64,000 nucleotides of DNA, taken from contig NZ_CP013264.1 of the NCBI RefSeq assembly GCF_001456115.1, forward strand, positions 1-64,000, written 5' to 3'. The notes under the pieces are model-generated. The model was given only the letters and a program-made list of their open reading frames with translations. It did not search any database and was not told where the DNA came from. Made by a program: the position numbers and the translations under genes. Positions 26,967 through 36,047 of the stretch are shown piece by piece (within the stretch, counting starts at the first letter, position 1; every line of letters begins with the position of its first letter). Source of the DNA: Sphingobium baderi (GTDB lineage Bacteria; Pseudomonadota; Alphaproteobacteria; Sphingomonadales; Sphingomonadaceae).

Positions 26967-27284
26967 TCAGTCTTCCGGCGCGATGGTGACGCGCAGGCCG
27001 TCCAGATCGTCCGATATCATGATCTGGCAGGACAGACGGCTCTGTTCATTGCGGTGATCGGAACTGTCGAGCAGGTCATTCTCATCCTCGCTCATCGCCG
27101 GCAATTTATCAGCGAATGCGGGATCGATATAGACGTGGCAGGTCGCACAGGAACAGCAGCCACCACACAGCGCCAGCAATTCATCGAAGCCATTGTCGCG
27201 GACAATTTCCATCACCGACAGGCCATTGTCTCCATCGACAGCCCGTTCCTCGCCCTCACGGTTGACTACAATCAGCTTCGGCAT
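26967..27284 (-). CDS. fdx: [2Fe-2S] ferredoxin
   Basis: 105 residues. The cluster-binding Cys residues are seen in [12 protein letters not shown] (three ligands among them) and in RLSCQIM near the C-terminus. This spacing is of the adrenodoxin/isc-type ferredoxin. It carries electrons to a cytochrome P450 or an Fe-S assembly step; the partner is not in the window. It is divergent from the alkA-like gene. Confidence 0.9.
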   Translation of the reverse strand: MPKLIVVNREGEERAVDGDNGLSVMEIVRDNGFDELLALCGGCCSCATCHVYIDPAFADKLPAMSEDENDLLDSSDHRNEQSRLSCQIMISDDLDGLRVTIAPED

Positions 27285-27361
27285 TTACTCAATCCCCTCG
27301 AAAACATTTCCGCCGCTCTGGCGAAGGAGCCGGTGAAAATCAAGGGTCGGATAACGATTTC

Positions 27362-27979
27362 ATGGTGGCGACAGCCGAACAGTTGCGCGAAAGCATCGAC
27401 GCGATAGCCGCGCTGGAGCCCGGCTTTGCCGATGTGCTCAAAGACATAGGCTATCCGGGAACGCGGATGCGACCGGCCGGCTACGAAACCCTGCTTCGCA
27501 CCATCGTGGGACAACAGGTGAGCGTCGCATCGGCGGCGGCGGTATGGCGCAGGCTGGAAGCGGAACTGGGCGCGGGATGCGAACCGGCGGCGCTGCTGGC
27601 GCGGGATTTCGACGCCTTGCGCGCCTGCGGCCTTTCCCGTCAAAAACAGGGCTATGCCCGCAGCCTTGCCGAACTGGTGACGAGCGGCGCGCTCGACCTG
27701 CATTCGCTGCCCGCCGATGACGAGGAAGCGATCGCGCAGTTGGTGCGGATCAAGGGTATCGGGCGCTGGTCGGCGGAAATCTACCTGCTCTTCGCGGAAG
27801 GGCGGCCCGACATCTGGCCCGCGGGCGACCTGGCCGTGCAGATCGCCATCGGCCGCATATTGGGCCTGCCTGAACGGCCGAGCGAGAAGATGATGCGCGA
27901 TCTGGCCGAACGCTGGCGTCCGCACCGGGGGGCCGCGGCGATCATGGCCTGGCACCATTATAATACGGAGGTTCTTTAA
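27362..27979 (+). CDS. alkA: DNA-3-methyladenine glycosylase II (AlkA-like)
   Basis: 205 residues, shorter than E. coli AlkA (282) because it lacks the N-terminal TBP-like domain. The helix-hairpin-helix is VRIKGIGRWSAEIYLL and the catalytic Asp lies in PAGDLAVQ. It removes alkylated purines from DNA. The short HhH-only form is common in Alphaproteobacteria. The next gene starts 6 bases later, so they share a transcript. Confidence 0.88.
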   Translation: MVATAEQLRESIDAIAALEPGFADVLKDIGYPGTRMRPAGYETLLRTIVGQQVSVASAAAVWRRLEAELGAGCEPAALLARDFDALRACGLSRQKQGYARSLAELVTSGALDLHSLPADDEEAIAQLVRIKGIGRWSAEIYLLFAEGRPDIWPAGDLAVQIAIGRILGLPERPSEKMMRDLAERWRPHRGAAAIMAWHHYNTEVL

Positions 27980-27984
27980 CACCC

Positions 27985-28215
27985 ATGCCCCTGCCCCATG
28001 CCCGCTACATCGTCCTCAATCATGACGGCCAGTGGAAGATCAATCTCGACAACCGCTATTACGGTCCTTTCGCGACACAGGAGGCGGCTGTCGAGATGGC
28101 GACCGACACCGCGAAGAAAGCCGATTCGGCCGGCTATCCCGCTACCGTGCTGCTGATGAAGGGCACGGCGTTCGAGACATTGTGGACCAGCAGCGTTCCA
28201 GACCATCCGGGCTGA
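27985..28215 (+). CDS. Small DUF2188-like protein
   Basis: 76 residues. The layout (N-terminal strand, QWKINLDN, YGPFATQEAAVEMATDTAKK helix, ATVLLMKGTAFETLWT) matches small DUF2188-like beta-alpha-beta proteins. It follows alkA by 6 bases, so co-expression is likely. No catalytic residues are evident and no role is known to me. Confidence 0.65.
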   Translation: MPLPHARYIVLNHDGQWKINLDNRYYGPFATQEAAVEMATDTAKKADSAGYPATVLLMKGTAFETLWTSSVPDHPG

Positions 28216-28222
28216 AGACCCC

Positions 28223-28248
28223 CTTCCCGGTTGGAACCGAACGGGAAG
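28223..28248. promoter_or_regulatory. Hairpin and weak GGAAC element before the response regulator
   Basis: CTTCCCG/CGGGAAG is a perfect 7-bp inverted repeat. Inside it GGAAC (28233-28237) is followed 16 bases later by CATT, near the alphaproteobacterial general-stress sigma consensus GGAAC-N16/17-CGTT (one mismatch in the -10). Confidence 0.35.
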
Positions 28249-28286
28249 AACTGCATTATTGGGCATCAAGGAGCGAATGTGCAGGA

Positions 28287-28724
28287 ATGACCAAACGGGT
28301 TCTGATTGTCGAAGACGAGATTTTCGTGGCGCTGGAAATTGAGCAGATCGTGCAACAGTCCGGCCTGGACGTGATAGCCATCGCGGCCGACCGGGAAGAA
28401 GCGCTTGCGGTCGCATCGCTGTGTGACATCGCCCTTGTCGACCTGAATCTGCGCGACGGGCCGACCGGGCCGGGCATAGGCATGGAACTGGCCAGCCGCC
28501 ACGATGTGCGGGTAATCTATGTCACCGCAAATCCCGACCAGATCGGCGCAGCGTCCGACACCGCCATCGGCTTCGTCACCAAACCTTTCGGCCCACACTG
28601 CATTGCCGCCGCCCTGAAGCAGGCCATTGCGGAAGAATGCGATCCGGAAGAAAGCCGGACCGACGGTTTCACGCCGTTTCTTGCTGCGCGCGATGCATGG
28701 CGCGGCGGGGAATCCATACACTGA
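28287..28724 (+). CDS. Single-domain response regulator
   Basis: 145 residues. One receiver domain: the acidic pair in IVEDE, the phospho-acceptor Asp in IALVDLNLRDG, Thr in YVTAN and the Lys in FVTKPFG. There is no output domain, only a ~25-residue tail. It converges with, and at its 3' end overlaps by 56 bases, the gene of an HWE histidine kinase. The start at 28287 is preceded by AGGA; the frame is open upstream. Confidence 0.88.
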   Translation: MTKRVLIVEDEIFVALEIEQIVQQSGLDVIAIAADREEALAVASLCDIALVDLNLRDGPTGPGIGMELASRHDVRVIYVTANPDQIGAASDTAIGFVTKPFGPHCIAAALKQAIAEECDPEESRTDGFTPFLAARDAWRGGESIH

Positions 28725-30189
28725 CCTCCAGCCCGCCAGGCTGCCAGTTCCGCGTCATCCGCCCGCCCAGTTGCCGCTCGACGCTCAGCGACATCAATCT
28801 TGTCCCGAACCCTTCCGCTTCCATCGGCGGGACAGCCGGGCCGCCCTCCTCCCGCCAGTCTATGCGGATGTCCTCATCCTCCTGCGCGACGTGCAGGCGC
28901 ACAATCCCGCCCGCCGCCGACAGCGCGCCATATTTGGCGGCGTTGGTCGCAAGCTCATGGAACAGCAGGGCAAGGGGCGTGGCGGAACGGTCATCCACTT
29001 CGGGATCGTCGCCGGACAGGATGAAACGCGGCCGGCCTTTGCCCCGATAGGGCGCGAAAAGCTGATCCAGCACGCCCCATAGCGTCGTATGTTCCCTGGA
29101 CAGCGCGGGCTCCCCATGCGGACGCACGAAATCATGCGCGCGGCCCAAGGACAGAATGCGTGCGCGCAGATCCTCTGCCACCGCCCCCATTTCGGGATGT
29201 TCGCGCGCGGACAGGCCGACCAGCCCGCTGATAACCGAAAAAATGTTCTTGATGCGATGCGACAGTTCATGCGCGATCATTTCGCGCTCCTCCATCATCA
29301 TCTTCTGTTCATGGATGTCGGTGCAGGTGCCAATCCAGCGAATGATCCTTCCATGGTCATCGCGAATCGGATGCGCGCGGCCCAACGTCCAGCGATGACC
29401 GCCCTCATTATGACGCAGGCGATATTCGATCTCATAAGGCTCACCGGTTTGCAGCGAATGGCTCCAGCGGTCCAAAGCATGGTCCTTGTCGTCCGGGTGG
29501 AGGATGTCCACCCAGCCCTCTCCCTCGCTCGACCCGACCGGCGCGCCGATATATTCATACCAGCGCGCATTGAAATAATCATTATAGCCGTCAGGCCGCG
29601 CCGCCCAGACAAGCTGCGGCATGGTATCGGCAAGGGTGCGGAACAGGCGGTTGCTTTCGGCCAGCGCTGCGGCATCGCGCAATTGCCGGGCGTTTGTGGC
29701 CCGATCCCGGCGGCGGCTTTGCAATGCGGCCAGCACCTGCTGCGCCATGAGGGTCAGGCCCTGCCGCTGAAGCGCGGTCAGATCGGCGCGCGGCCTGTCT
29801 TCTATGACACAGAGCGCGCCCAGCGGCACGCCATCTTCATCGACCAAAGGCGCCCCCGCGTAAAAGCGGATATGGGGTGCGCCCGTCACCAGCGCGTTAT
29901 CGGCAAAACGCGGATCAAGCCGCGCATCCGGCACGATGAAGATGGCATCGTCCAGCATCGCATGGGCGCAGAAGGACAGTTCGCGCGGCGTTTCTTCCGC
30001 CTCCAGCCCGGTGCGAGCGATAAAGCGCTGGCGCACATCCTCCACGATGCTGACCAGCGCGATGGGCGCATCGCACAGCGCCGCGGCGAAGTCGGTAATC
30101 CGGTTGAGCGTTGCAAAACCCCCGGCATCGAGATCGTACTGCGCGAGAACAGCCGCGCGGTCCGTCTCAAGGCCGTGCCAGTCAGCCAT
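28669..30189 (-). CDS. GAF-PAS HWE-family sensor histidine kinase
   Basis: 506 residues from the ATG at 30189. A GAF domain (~25-155) is followed by a PAS domain (~175-295, with [14 protein letters not shown]) and an HWE kinase core. The phospho-His is in [16 protein letters not shown], the N box in [15 protein letters not shown], and the Trp-Glu pair in IDWREEGG. There are no membrane segments, so it senses a cytoplasmic signal. The ATG lies 8 bases inside the murA end. It overlaps the response regulator at the 3' end. Confidence 0.9.
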   Translation of the reverse strand: MADWHGLETDRAAVLAQYDLDAGGFATLNRITDFAAALCDAPIALVSIVEDVRQRFIARTGLEAEETPRELSFCAHAMLDDAIFIVPDARLDPRFADNALVTGAPHIRFYAGAPLVDEDGVPLGALCVIEDRPRADLTALQRQGLTLMAQQVLAALQSRRRDRATNARQLRDAAALAESNRLFRTLADTMPQLVWAARPDGYNDYFNARWYEYIGAPVGSSEGEGWVDILHPDDKDHALDRWSHSLQTGEPYEIEYRLRHNEGGHRWTLGRAHPIRDDHGRIIRWIGTCTDIHEQKMMMEEREMIAHELSHRIKNIFSVISGLVGLSAREHPEMGAVAEDLRARILSLGRAHDFVRPHGEPALSREHTTLWGVLDQLFAPYRGKGRPRFILSGDDPEVDDRSATPLALLFHELATNAAKYGALSAAGGIVRLHVAQEDEDIRIDWREEGGPAVPPMEAEGFGTRLMSLSVERQLGGRMTRNWQPGGLEVSVWIPRRAMHRAQQETA

Positions 30190-31465
30190 CGCTGACCCGC
30201 TCGATGTCCGCTCCCACGGCGGAAAGCTTTTCCTCCAGCCGCTCATAGCCGCGGTCGAGATGATAGACGCGGTTGACCTGCGTTTCCTCCTCCGCTGCCA
30301 GACCCGCCAGGATCAGGCTCATCGAAGCGCGCAGGTCCGTCGCCATCACCGGCGCGCCGACCAGCCGCTCGACGCCGCGCACCACGGCTGTGCGGCCGTT
30401 GACGGCGATGTCCGCCCCCATGCGCGCCAGTTCAGGAACGTGCATGTAACGGTTTTCGAAGATGGTCTCGGTCAGCACCGAAGCCCCGTCCGCCAGCGTC
30501 AGCATCGCCATGAACTGCGCCTGCATGTCGGTCGGGAAGGCCGGGAAGGGCGCGGTGGAGAGATTGAGCGGTTTCAGCTTCCCGTCGGAAGCGACACGGA
30601 TGCCGTCCTTCGTCACGTCCACCTGCACACCCGCGTCGCGCAGGGCGGCAAGAATGGCGTGCATGTCGTCGGCATTGGCGCCGATCAGGTCCAATGTGCC
30701 GCCGGTAATCGCGACCGCGCAGGCATAGCTGCCCGCCTCGATCCGGTCCGGCATCACGCGGTAGGTCGCGCCGTGCAGCCGATCGCGGCCATGGACGACC
30801 AGCTTGTCGCTGCCCACGCCCTCAATCTGCGCGCCCATGGCGATCAGGAGGTTGCACAGATCGACGATTTCCGGTTCGCGCGCCGCATTTTCCAGCGTGC
30901 ATGTGCCCTTGGCGAGCACGGCGGCCATCAATGCGTTTTCCGTCGCGCCGACCGACACGACCGGGAAGGTGTAGATGCCCCCCGCCAGGCCGCCGTCCGG
31001 GGCGCTGGCGCGGACATAACCCGCCGTCACTTCGATCTTCGCGCCAAAGGCTTCCAGCGCTTTCAAATGCAGGTCGATCGGGCGGTTGCCGATAGCGCAT
31101 CCCCCCGGCAGCGACACCCGCGCTTCGCCCGCGCGCGCCAACAGCGGCCCCAGCACGAGGATCGACGCGCGCATTTTCCGCACGATGTCATAGGGCGCTT
31201 CGGTCGAGGTGACGCGGCCCGCACGCATGGTCATGACGCGGCCGAAATCCTCCGGCCTGGCCCCTTCGATCATGGTCGACACGCCAAGCTGGTTCAGCAG
31301 ATGGCCGAAGCTGTCGACATCGGCCAGCCGCGGCAGGTTGCGGAGCGTCACCGGTTCGTCGGTCAGAAGCGCGCAGGGCAGCAGCGTCAACGCCGCATTC
31401 TTCGCGCCAGAGATGGGAAGGCGGCCATTGAGCGTTTTGCCGCCGCGGATGTGAATGCGGTCCAT
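30182..31465 (-). CDS. murA: UDP-N-acetylglucosamine 1-carboxyvinyltransferase
   Basis: 427 residues from the ATG at 31463-31465 ([10 protein letters not shown]); a GTG 11 codons upstream is in frame but adds residues unlike the family. The catalytic Cys loop is [15 protein letters not shown] and the N-terminal ISGAKNAAL motif is intact. It transfers enolpyruvate from PEP to UDP-GlcNAc, the first committed step of peptidoglycan synthesis. The Cys form is fosfomycin-sensitive in other bacteria. Its stop overlaps the kinase start. Confidence 0.97.
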   Translation of the reverse strand: MDRIHIRGGKTLNGRLPISGAKNAALTLLPCALLTDEPVTLRNLPRLADVDSFGHLLNQLGVSTMIEGARPEDFGRVMTMRAGRVTSTEAPYDIVRKMRASILVLGPLLARAGEARVSLPGGCAIGNRPIDLHLKALEAFGAKIEVTAGYVRASAPDGGLAGGIYTFPVVSVGATENALMAAVLAKGTCTLENAAREPEIVDLCNLLIAMGAQIEGVGSDKLVVHGRDRLHGATYRVMPDRIEAGSYACAVAITGGTLDLIGANADDMHAILAALRDAGVQVDVTKDGIRVASDGKLKPLNLSTAPFPAFPTDMQAQFMAMLTLADGASVLTETIFENRYMHVPELARMGADIAVNGRTAVVRGVERLVGAPVMATDLRASMSLILAGLAAEEETQVNRVYHLDRGYERLEEKLSAVGADIERVSDG

Positions 31466-31679
31466 TGCCTTCGGTTCATAGCGGGAAATGCGCGCCACGC
31501 AAGGCGCATGGATACCGGATCGCCGCGCAGGCAGGCCGGAAAACCACGCCGCCGCGATAATCGCACAGCGACGGAAGGAACCTTAATCGAGTTTAGTGCA
31601 CGGACTGAAAATGCAGCCAAAAGAGTTGCTGGGGCGTTCTGCCATCGTAACGACAATTCAGGCAAAAAAGGTATTATTG

Positions 31680-32414
31680 GTGGCAACAAGCTGCTTCGCA
31701 GAAAGACTGGGAAAGCATGTGCCGCTGTCCGACGCGGAAAGGGCGGCTCTTGCCCGGTTGGAGGAAAATCCGCGCAAGATCAGGCGCGGTGGAATGATCC
31801 AGCGCGTCAATGAGACAGTGACGGAACTCTTTGTGCTGCGTGAGGGGCGGGTGATGAGTTTCGTGATATTGCCCGACGGCAGCCGACAGATATTGCGCGT
31901 CTACTTCCCGGGCGATTTCATCGGATCAGCCAGCACAATCTACAACAAGGCGCCCGAATCGCTTGTGGCGCTGTCGGATGCAGTCATCTGTCCATTCGAC
32001 AAACATGCCCTGCGCCGGTTGCTGGAGGAATATCCGCGGGTCGCGGCCCTGCTGTTCCTGCTGTCCAATGCTGAGCGGGTGGCGATGACCGACCGGCTCG
32101 CCTCGCTGGGGCGGACATCGGCCAAGGCGCGCGTCGCATCCTTCCTGCTGGACATGTTCGACCGGCTGCGGCTGACCGATGACAGCATCACCGACAGTTT
32201 CGACCTCAAGCTGACGCAGGAGGAAATTGGCGACGCCATCGGCCTCACCTCCGTCCATGTGAACCGGATGATCCGGCAGATGGAGCAGGAAGGCCTCATC
32301 AGCCGCGCCAATGGCCGCATCACGCTGCTCGACATGGCGCTGCTGGAGGAAATCGGCCATTATACCAATCGGCACAAGGACATGGACCTGGACTGGCTGC
32401 CCACCATATCCTGA
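31680..32414 (+). CDS. Crp/Fnr-family transcriptional regulator
   Basis: 244 residues if started at the GTG at 31680, which follows AAAAAAGG by about 8 bases; an ATG at 31611 would add 23 residues. The cyclic-nucleotide-like beta-barrel covers ~30-130 and the HTH is seen as LTQEEIGDAIGLTSVHVNRMIRQME. The FNR-type Cys cluster is absent, apart from one Cys near the N-terminus and one in the barrel (VICPFDK). The ligand is unknown. It is divergent from murA. Confidence 0.85.
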   Translation: MATSCFAERLGKHVPLSDAERAALARLEENPRKIRRGGMIQRVNETVTELFVLREGRVMSFVILPDGSRQILRVYFPGDFIGSASTIYNKAPESLVALSDAVICPFDKHALRRLLEEYPRVAALLFLLSNAERVAMTDRLASLGRTSAKARVASFLLDMFDRLRLTDDSITDSFDLKLTQEEIGDAIGLTSVHVNRMIRQMEQEGLISRANGRITLLDMALLEEIGHYTNRHKDMDLDWLPTIS

Positions 32415-32420
32415 CCCGGT

Positions 32421-32987
32421 TCAGGCCAGCAGTTCCACGTCCCAGTAAAGCCAGTCATGCCAGCTTTCATGCAGATAGCCGGGTGGAAAGGCCCGGCCAT
32501 GTTCCTGCAACTGCCAACTGGTCGGGCGGATCGGCGGGACATGGAGGCGCATGCCCGCTTCTTTGGGCGTGCGGCCGCCCTTGCGGAGGTTGCAGGGTGA
32601 ACAGGCGGTCGCGACATTTTCCCACGTCGTGCGGCCGCCCGCGCGGCGCGGGACCACATGGTCGAACGTCAGGTCATGGGGCGATCCGCAATATTGGCAG
32701 GCGAAGCGATCACGCAGGAACAGGTTGAAGCGCGTGAAGGCGGGGTGTTCGGACGGGCGCACATATTGCTTGAGCGCGATCACGGAGGGAATCTTCATGC
32801 CCAGGCTGGGGCTGTGGACTTCGCGTTCATAGCTGGCGACAATATCCACCCGCTCCAGAAAGACCGCCTTGATGGCGGTCTGCCACGGCCAAAGACTCAG
32901 GGGATAATAGCTGAGCGGCGTATAGTCCGCATTCAGCACCAGCGCCGGACAATTTTCCGGATGCCGTATCAGGTCGGGATGGTACAT
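32421..32987 (-). CDS. HNH endonuclease
   Basis: 188 residues. Zinc-ligand CxxC pairs (CQYC and CSPC) flank the HNH core FDHVVPRRAGGRTTWENV and CNLRKGGRTP. The N-terminal half starts with LVLNADYTPLSYYPL, typical of a widespread stand-alone HNH group. It probably nicks or cuts DNA, but the target is unknown and no restriction or phage context is present. It converges with the Crp/Fnr gene, with 6 bases between. Confidence 0.85.
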   Translation of the reverse strand: MYHPDLIRHPENCPALVLNADYTPLSYYPLSLWPWQTAIKAVFLERVDIVASYEREVHSPSLGMKIPSVIALKQYVRPSEHPAFTRFNLFLRDRFACQYCGSPHDLTFDHVVPRRAGGRTTWENVATACSPCNLRKGGRTPKEAGMRLHVPPIRPTSWQLQEHGRAFPPGYLHESWHDWLYWDVELLA

Positions 32988-33094
32988 AAGACCCTTCTAC
33001 CCCCTTTTCGCTCCTTTTTCGCCAACCCGCTGATTGACCGGAAACGTGACGCAGGCATGACAGCATTAACCACTCGCCTTCGTCAAGAGCCGGT

Positions 33095-34009
33095 ATGACT
33101 CAATCCGTCGCACCACATCATATGGTGATTCGCTTTGCCCCCAGCCCTACCGGGCGGCTCCATATGGGACATGGCTGGTCGGCGCTGATGGCTTGGGACA
33201 TGGCGCGCGGCGCGGGCGGCGCGTTCCGGCTGCGGATCGAGGATATAGACGGCACCCGCAGCCGACCGGAACATGTCGCGGGGATTATCGAGGATCTGCA
33301 ATGGCTGGGCGTGGACTGGGACGGCGAGATCGTCTTGCAGTCGGCGCGGTTGGCGCAATATGATGCGGCGCTGGAGCGATTGCGGGAGATGGGGCTGCTC
33401 TATCCCTGTTTCTGTACCCGCGCCGACATTCAGGCGCAGTGGACCGCGAGCGCCAGCGCACCGCATGGGCCGGAGGGAGCGATCTATCCGGGAACGTGCC
33501 GGCATCTTTCCGGCGCGGAAGGGGCCAGGCGAATCGCGGCGGGCGATACGCATGCGTGGCGGATAAACATGGCCGAAGCGGTAGCGCGAGTGGGGCCGCT
33601 GCACTGGACCGCCCTGCCCTTTCCACCGGGTGATGGGACAGAGCGGAAAATCGCCGCTGATCCGCTGCCGGCGGGAGACGTCGTGCTGGCGCGCAAGGAT
33701 GCCCCTGCCAGCTATCATCTGTCCTGCACGCTGGACGATGCGGCGATGGGCGTGACCCATGTGCTGCGCGGCGAAGACCTGTTTGCGACCACGCATATCC
33801 ATCGGCTGATCCAGGCGCTGCTGGACCTGCCGACGCCGGCCTATGTGCATCATCCGCTGCTGGTGGGGATGGACGGCAAGCGGCTCGCCAAGCGAAGCGG
33901 GTCGATCGCTCTGGCGGACCTGCGGGCGCAGGGCGTCGATCCCGCCGCGCTCGCCGCCGATCTGCGCGCCGCGCGCTTTCCGGTTGGCATTTCGCTGGGG
34001 CAGGCTTAG
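33095..34009 (+). CDS. gluQ: Glutamyl-Q tRNA(Asp) synthetase
   Basis: 304 residues: a class I glutamyl-tRNA synthetase catalytic core without the anticodon-binding domain. The HIGH-like motif is APSPTGRLHMGH, the KMSKS-like one is GKRLAKRSGS, and CFC/CRH Cys residues supply the zinc. It attaches glutamate to queuosine in tRNA-Asp. The length separates it from full GltX (about 470). Confidence 0.92.
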   Translation: MTQSVAPHHMVIRFAPSPTGRLHMGHGWSALMAWDMARGAGGAFRLRIEDIDGTRSRPEHVAGIIEDLQWLGVDWDGEIVLQSARLAQYDAALERLREMGLLYPCFCTRADIQAQWTASASAPHGPEGAIYPGTCRHLSGAEGARRIAAGDTHAWRINMAEAVARVGPLHWTALPFPPGDGTERKIAADPLPAGDVVLARKDAPASYHLSCTLDDAAMGVTHVLRGEDLFATTHIHRLIQALLDLPTPAYVHHPLLVGMDGKRLAKRSGSIALADLRAQGVDPAALAADLRAARFPVGISLGQA

Positions 34010-34018
34010 ACTCCGCCC

Positions 34019-34252
34019 ATGAATATCGTGCTAGTCATCGCCTTGATCCTTGCCATGGCCGCGACGCTGTTCGCGCTGATCCGGGGCATCGTCGCTTTTC
34101 TCCAGACCACCAAGGAGGAACTCAACTCCCCCGAAGGCGGTCCCAGCCGGTCCAGCCTCAAGCAGAACAGGATGATGATGAATCGCATCCTATTCCAGGC
34201 AGCGGCGATCATCATCGTCGCGATCCTGCTGCTGATGAAGGGCACTGGCTGA
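34019..34252 (+). CDS. HIG1-like two-helix membrane protein
   Basis: 77 residues with two hydrophobic helices (about 3-25 and 58-74) joined by a charged loop with QNRMMMNRILFQ. This resembles the HIG1 domain of small alphaproteobacterial proteins whose mitochondrial relatives associate with cytochrome oxidase. It starts 9 bases after gluQ and ends 4 bases before the adenosyltransferase gene. Confidence 0.75.
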   Translation: MNIVLVIALILAMAATLFALIRGIVAFLQTTKEELNSPEGGPSRSSLKQNRMMMNRILFQAAAIIIVAILLLMKGTG

Positions 34253-34256
34253 CGCC

Positions 34257-34838
34257 ATGGTCAAGCTGAACAAAATCTACACCCGCACCGGCGATGCGGG
34301 GACGACCGGCCTTGTCGACGGATCGCGCCTGCCCAAACATGCGCCGCGGATGCAAGCGGTGGGCGATGTGGACGAAGCAAACAGCGCCATCGGCCTTGCC
34401 GTCCTCGCCATTGGCCTCGCCATCGGCGACGCGCAGGAAGCGCGGTGGCTGACGGTGATCCAGAACGACCTGTTCGATCTGGGCGCGGACCTTGCCACGC
34501 CGGTGCCGGAAGGGGCGGATGAACCCTGGGCGCTACGCATCGTCGAAAGCCAGGTGAAGCGGCTGGAAGCTGAGATCGACCTGATGAACGCGGAACTGAA
34601 GCCGCTCGACAGCTTCATCCTGCCGGGCGGATCGCCTGCCGCCGCCGCCGTCCACCTTGCCCGCGCCGTGACACGTCGCGCCGAACGCAGCGCAACCGCT
34701 GCGGCGGCGGAGGTCGCCATCAACCCGCAGGCGCTGGCCTATTTGAACCGGTTGTCCGACCTGTTGTTCGTGATGGCGCGGCGTCTCAACGGCAATGGCG
34801 CGAGCGACATCAAATGGGTGCCGGGCGCATCGCGCTAA
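34257..34838 (+). CDS. pduO: Cob(I)alamin adenosyltransferase, PduO type
   Basis: 193 residues. The N-terminal ATP motif TRTGDAGTTGLVDG and the helical core with VDEANSAIGLA, LDSFILPGGSPAAA and RRAERSATAA match PduO. It makes adenosylcobalamin from cob(I)alamin and ATP. No other cobalamin gene is nearby. It is coupled with the HIG1-like gene upstream and converges with the DUF1176 gene. Confidence 0.92.
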   Translation: MVKLNKIYTRTGDAGTTGLVDGSRLPKHAPRMQAVGDVDEANSAIGLAVLAIGLAIGDAQEARWLTVIQNDLFDLGADLATPVPEGADEPWALRIVESQVKRLEAEIDLMNAELKPLDSFILPGGSPAAAAVHLARAVTRRAERSATAAAAEVAINPQALAYLNRLSDLLFVMARRLNGNGASDIKWVPGASR

Positions 34839-34844
34839 ATCGCT

Positions 34845-35900
34845 TTAATGGGCTGGCTTTTCGGCGATGCGGGCCGACCATGTGGTGATCCAGTGCCATG
34901 CGCCGCGACATTCGCCCATGGCGGCGGCTTCGACCAGCCGGAAGCCCATACCATCCCAGACATAGGATTCGCTGCCGCCGCAATCGCCAAGGCCGCGGCC
35001 CTTGGCATGGCTCTCCAGCCGCGCCTGCTGCGGGGACCAGCTTGCATTGACCAGCATGGGACGCTTCGCGTCCTCGCTCCAGCCGGGCTCGTAATCGAAA
35101 GTCGCGAAGCGGAAGGTGCGGCGCCCCGGAACGCCCGTGGCGATCACCGGGACAGACGTGAAATTATAGGCCCCCGACCCGCAGGGCACCAGCACCAGTG
35201 CTTCAGCCTTGGACAGGCGATGCTGTTCGAGGGTCTGGGCGTCACGCATTTCCTCCGCGCAGCCGGTGAAACTGCCCAGCGCCGTCAGTTCCTCGCGCCA
35301 GAAGGCCGCAGGCGCCGGCCCGGATGAAATGGGGAGACGGATGACTGTCGGTGCGAGCGGCGCCGGACGGACCGCGTTGGCGCGCAACGGCCCGGTGGCG
35401 ATCAGCGCGGTGGTGGTGCCTGCCCTTCCCTGCTGCGCGTCCATGTAACGGAGCGCCGCACCCGATCCGGCGAGCGAAGGACGGCCCAGCAATCTCGCGC
35501 CGGAGCGGATTTCCAGCGAGAAGCCGCGCGCCATCGCAACGGCGAGCGCGGAAGCCTGCGGTCCGCTGATCTTCGCCTCGCCATCCATGCCCGTCGTGCT
35601 GGCGATCCTGCGCCCATCGACCAGGAAGGCATATTCCGCCGGTCCCTTCGCGTCCCGGCTGGCCCAGACTTCGGGTTCCGCAGCGGGTCCGGCATCGCGG
35701 CTGATGCCCACCATCACCGGATTGTCCGGCCAGTCCGCGCCTTCCGCCAGCAAGGATACCGCTTCGCACCGGCCGCGATTGTCGCAACCGATGGTCCAGT
35801 CCTTATAGGTTTCCAGCGTTCCCGGTTTCGGCGCCTGCGCCCCCGCAGACGCCGAAACGGCGCAGGCCATTACAGCCGCCAGAAAATATTTTGCCCCCAT
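34845..35900 (-). CDS. DUF1176 exported protein
   Basis: 351 residues. A signal peptide (about 1-21, ending SAGA) is followed by a soluble domain. Two DUF1176-like halves are seen: an N-terminal part with TYKDWTIGCDNRGRCEA and a C-terminal part ending WHWITTWSA. Four or more Cys suggest disulfides in the periplasm. The function is unknown. Confidence 0.75.
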   Translation of the reverse strand: MGAKYFLAAVMACAVSASAGAQAPKPGTLETYKDWTIGCDNRGRCEAVSLLAEGADWPDNPVMVGISRDAGPAAEPEVWASRDAKGPAEYAFLVDGRRIASTTGMDGEAKISGPQASALAVAMARGFSLEIRSGARLLGRPSLAGSGAALRYMDAQQGRAGTTTALIATGPLRANAVRPAPLAPTVIRLPISSGPAPAAFWREELTALGSFTGCAEEMRDAQTLEQHRLSKAEALVLVPCGSGAYNFTSVPVIATGVPGRRTFRFATFDYEPGWSEDAKRPMLVNASWSPQQARLESHAKGRGLGDCGGSESYVWDGMGFRLVEAAAMGECRGAWHWITTWSARIAEKPAH

Positions 35901-35962
35901 GGATTAACCATAACTTAATCGCGCTTTGAGCGATAGAGTTTTCGTTACAGAAACAAAACGAC

Positions 35963-35979
35963 TGGCGCTTTCAGCGCCA
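35963..35979. promoter_or_regulatory. Perfect inverted repeat upstream of the DUF1176 gene
   Basis: TGGCGCT and AGCGCCA with a 3-base loop form a tight hairpin or operator 63 bases before the DUF1176 start, between it and typA on the same strand. Confidence 0.35.
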
Positions 35980-36012
35980 CCCGCGAAATATTCTCTATAT
36001 TTCCAAAGATAT

Positions 36013-36040
36013 AGGGGAAACGGCTTGAACCGCTTCCCCT
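36013..36040 (-). terminator. Terminator after typA
   Basis: An 11-bp stem AGGGGAAGCGG/CCGTTTCCCCT (one G-U pair) starts just after the typA stop on the minus strand and is followed by a moderately T-rich stretch. Confidence 0.55.
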
Positions 36041-36047
36041 TAAAAGA

